From Clostridiales bacterium (GTDB lineage: Bacteria > Bacillota > Clostridia > WRLR01), in NCBI GenBank assembly GCA_031263625.1, contig JAISFK010000500.1, positions 1-5,408 on the forward strand: DNA of 5,408 bases. Reading direction: 5' to 3'. Positions 3,800 to 5,408 of the stretch are shown piece after piece (within the stretch, counting starts at the first letter, position 1; each line of letters starts with the position of its first letter). The translations under genes were made by a program, and so were the position numbers. Below the pieces are notes generated by a model that was given only the letters and a program-made list of their open reading frames with translations, searched no databases and was not told where the DNA came from.

Positions 3800-4603
3800 G
3801 GAGAGCAGGACTTCCACGCGCCGGTTGTGCTGGAGGCCCTCCGGAGTGCCAGAGGTGTCGATGGGCTCGTATTCTCCGTAACCGCGCGCGCTGAAGATGC
3901 GGGGATCGAAAGTGCTGTTTTCCAGCATGATCTCCATAAAATTAACCGCGCGGGCCACGCTCAGATGCCAGTTGGACGGGAAGGCGGCAGTGTGGATGGG
4001 CCGGTCGTCGGTGTGCCCGGTGATGATGATGTTGATTGGGTGCGTTTTTTGGCTTTGCGCCAGCAGGTCTGCCAGCGTGACGGCAAAAACCCGCATCTCC
4101 GGCGTGAGCTCGGCGCTGCCAGAGGCGAACCAGACGTCGCTGGACAGCGTGACGAGCACCTCCTCGGAGGACAATTTGAGAGCCATGTTGTCGGACAGGT
4201 CGTTGGTGGCGATATAGCCGGTCAGGGAATCAAACAGTTCAGCCAGATCCGGGTTGGGCTGTTCCGGCTCGGATTGCTCCTGGTCGGGCTGCTCCGGATC
4301 CTCAGATTCCTCCGATTCTTCCGGCTCATCGGGTTCTGAGGGCGCGGGCTCCGCTTCCTCCTGGTCGTCCGGCAGAATCGGCAAAACCACTTCCGGGAGC
4401 AGGCCGTCCCCGCCTTCAGGCAATTTTGTCCCGCCGGCAAACTGCGTCGCGAAAGCCTCCCTGATGGCCTGAAATTTGGCCTCGTCCACCTTGCTGGCGG
4501 CGAATAGGACGATGAACAGCGCCAGCAGCAAAGTCATCAAATCGGAATAGGGGAGCAGCCAGCTCTCGTCGGCGTGCCCCTCGTGTCGTTTTTTGCGCCC
4601 CAT
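3776..4603 (-). CDS. motB: Flagellar motor stator protein MotB
   Basis: Stator subunit that couples ion flow to flagellar rotation and anchors the MotA-MotB complex to peptidoglycan. 275 residues from the ATG. A short basic N-terminus is followed by WLLPYSDLMTLLLALFIVLF (15-34), the single membrane helix, with D21 the expected proton-binding aspartate. A plug/linker follows, including an unusual acidic run of Pro, Glu, Asp, Ser and Gln (about 79-118). The OmpA-like peptidoglycan-binding domain covers about 145-270, with TGHTDDRP (195-202), NWHLSVARA (211-219) and NRRVEVLL (260-267). The ATG at 4603-4601 shares one base with the motA stop (TGATG); GGAGGG at 4613-4618 is 9 nt upstream. A GTG at 4606-4604 is an alternative start adding one residue. 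The proton-type rather than sodium-type assignment is by general resemblance and not certain. Confidence 0.95.
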   Translation of the reverse strand: MGRKKRHEGHADESWLLPYSDLMTLLLALFIVLFAASKVDEAKFQAIREAFATQFAGGTKLPEGGDGLLPEVVLPILPDDQEEAEPAPSEPDEPEESEESEDPEQPDQEQSEPEQPNPDLAELFDSLTGYIATNDLSDNMALKLSSEEVLVTLSSDVWFASGSAELTPEMRVFAVTLADLLAQSQKTHPINIIITGHTDDRPIHTAAFPSNWHLSVARAVNFMEIMLENSTFDPRIFSARGYGEYEPIDTSGTPEGLQHNRRVEVLLSLADDEPG

Positions 4604-5373
4604 CACTCACCGCCCTCCTGGCCCGCGCGCTCGCCGACCGCGACCATCGAGTTGAGAAGCTCGGCGAGCATCCGGGCGTTGACCCCTTCGCTCATGCCGA
4701 TCAGGCCCTCCATGACCAGCGTCTTGACATGCACTTCCTGGGCGGACATGCGCTTGAGCTTGTTGGCGATGGGATGCCACAGCACGTAGCCGGTGAAGAT
4801 GCCCAGCACGGTGGCGATAAAGGCGGCCGAAATGGCGTGCCCCAAGGCTTCGGTGTCGTCCATATGCCCCAGGGCGGCGATTAGGCCCAGCACCGCGCCC
4901 AGCACGCCCAGCGTCGGGGCGTAGGCGCCGGCCTGCGAGAAGATGTTGGCCCCCGCCGCGTGGCGATCCTCCATGGCTTCTATGTCCTCGTTGAGTATTT
5001 TGCGGATCATTTCCGGCTCGCAGCCGTCCACCAGCAGGGCCGCGCCCCGTTTCATGAAAGGATCGTCGATTTCACCGACGCGGGGCTCCAAGGCGAGCAG
5101 GCCCTCCTTGCGCGCCAAGCTGGCAAACTCGGTCAGCTTGTCGATGGCGCTTCTGACGGACAGCCCCTTGTCTTTGCCGAACACCACGCCGAACAATTTC
5201 GGCAGATTTTTCAGCTCATTGATCGGCGTTGAAACAGTCACTGCGCCGGCGGTGCCGACAAAGATGACAAAGATGGCCGCCGGGTTGATGAATACGTCAA
5301 AGCTGACCTCTTTGAAGAACATAGCGACCACGACGGCGACCACGCCGATAATAAGACCGATCAGAGTACCCAT
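4603..5373 (-). CDS. motA: Flagellar motor stator protein MotA
   Basis: Inner-membrane channel subunit of the flagellar stator; five MotA surround a MotB dimer in known stators. 256 residues, normal for the family. Four membrane helices are visible: about 2-20, 30-48, 148-170 and 178-200. The cytoplasmic loop between helices 2 and 3 carries R88 and E96, eight residues apart like the rotor-contacting R90 and E98 of E. coli MotA. Channel prolines are P153 in AYAPTLGVLGAVLG and P201 in LWHPIANKLK, matching E. coli P173 and P222. The C-terminal tail is cytoplasmic. The ATG at 5373-5371 follows a strong RBS (AGGAGAGG on the minus strand, just upstream). Translation of motB is coupled through the TGATG overlap. 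The promoter lies beyond the right edge; no other flagellar gene is in the window. Confidence 0.96.
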   Translation of the reverse strand: MGTLIGLIIGVVAVVVAMFFKEVSFDVFINPAAIFVIFVGTAGAVTVSTPINELKNLPKLFGVVFGKDKGLSVRSAIDKLTEFASLARKEGLLALEPRVGEIDDPFMKRGAALLVDGCEPEMIRKILNEDIEAMEDRHAAGANIFSQAGAYAPTLGVLGAVLGLIAALGHMDDTEALGHAISAAFIATVLGIFTGYVLWHPIANKLKRMSAQEVHVKTLVMEGLIGMSEGVNARMLAELLNSMVAVGERAGQEGGE

Positions 5374-5408
5374 GGATCCACCTCTCCTGACAGCCTGCAG
5401 CCCCAGGC

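Noticed and set aside
3460..3894. Plus-strand frame across the repeat mosaic (Ser/Thr/Glu- and Pro-rich)
   Set aside because: No RBS, low-complexity translation of repeats, and it runs antisense into motB. The stop-free stretch is explained by the repeat units lacking stop codons.
3827..4339. Plus-strand frame opposite motB
   Set aside because: Antisense shadow; motB has all expected motifs on the other strand.

Overview
The window reads as chromosomal DNA of a motile, GC-rich member of the Bacillota (Clostridia-like). This is inferred from consensus sigma-70/SigA-type promoters, strong GGAGG-type ribosome sites, a Gram-positive-style motA-motB pair, a DUF2284 protein and a DUF4143-type AAA ATPase. 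No rRNA, tRNA, CRISPR array or transposase was seen. The species cannot be named from this sequence.

Layout: (1) 1-870, minus strand: the N-terminal 290 codons of an AAA_14/DUF4143 ATPase that runs off the left edge, in visibly lower-GC DNA than its neighbours. (2) 871-1286: a divergent intergenic region with one good promoter pointing each way and a series of short tandem repeats. One repeat array lies in the long untranslated leader of the next gene. (3) 1287-2316, plus strand: a small coiled-coil/zinc-ribbon protein followed by a DUF2284 cysteine-rich predicted metal-binding protein, probably one transcript. (4) 2317-2511: a GC-rich convergent gap with weak hairpins and, on the minus strand, a short signal-peptide-like reading frame. 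(5) 2512-3345, minus strand: an LCM/PPM-family class I SAM methyltransferase with its own near-consensus promoter at 3468-3496; the promoter spacer contains an inverted repeat that could be an operator. (6) 3501-3707: a mosaic of short GC-rich repeats, apparently non-coding. (7) 3776-5373, minus strand: motB and motA, overlapping at a TGATG junction, encoding the proton-driven flagellar stator.

The only clear functional unit is motA-motB: MotA forms the ion channel and torque-generating cytoplasmic domain, MotB supplies the proton-binding aspartate and the peptidoglycan anchor. The zinc-ribbon and DUF2284 genes may be linked by transcription, but no shared function can be read from the sequence. 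No new multi-gene system is convincing here. What stands out is the intergenic DNA: almost every gap holds short direct duplications of 14-33 bp, two of which copy the last bases of a gene including its stop codon into the downstream spacer.
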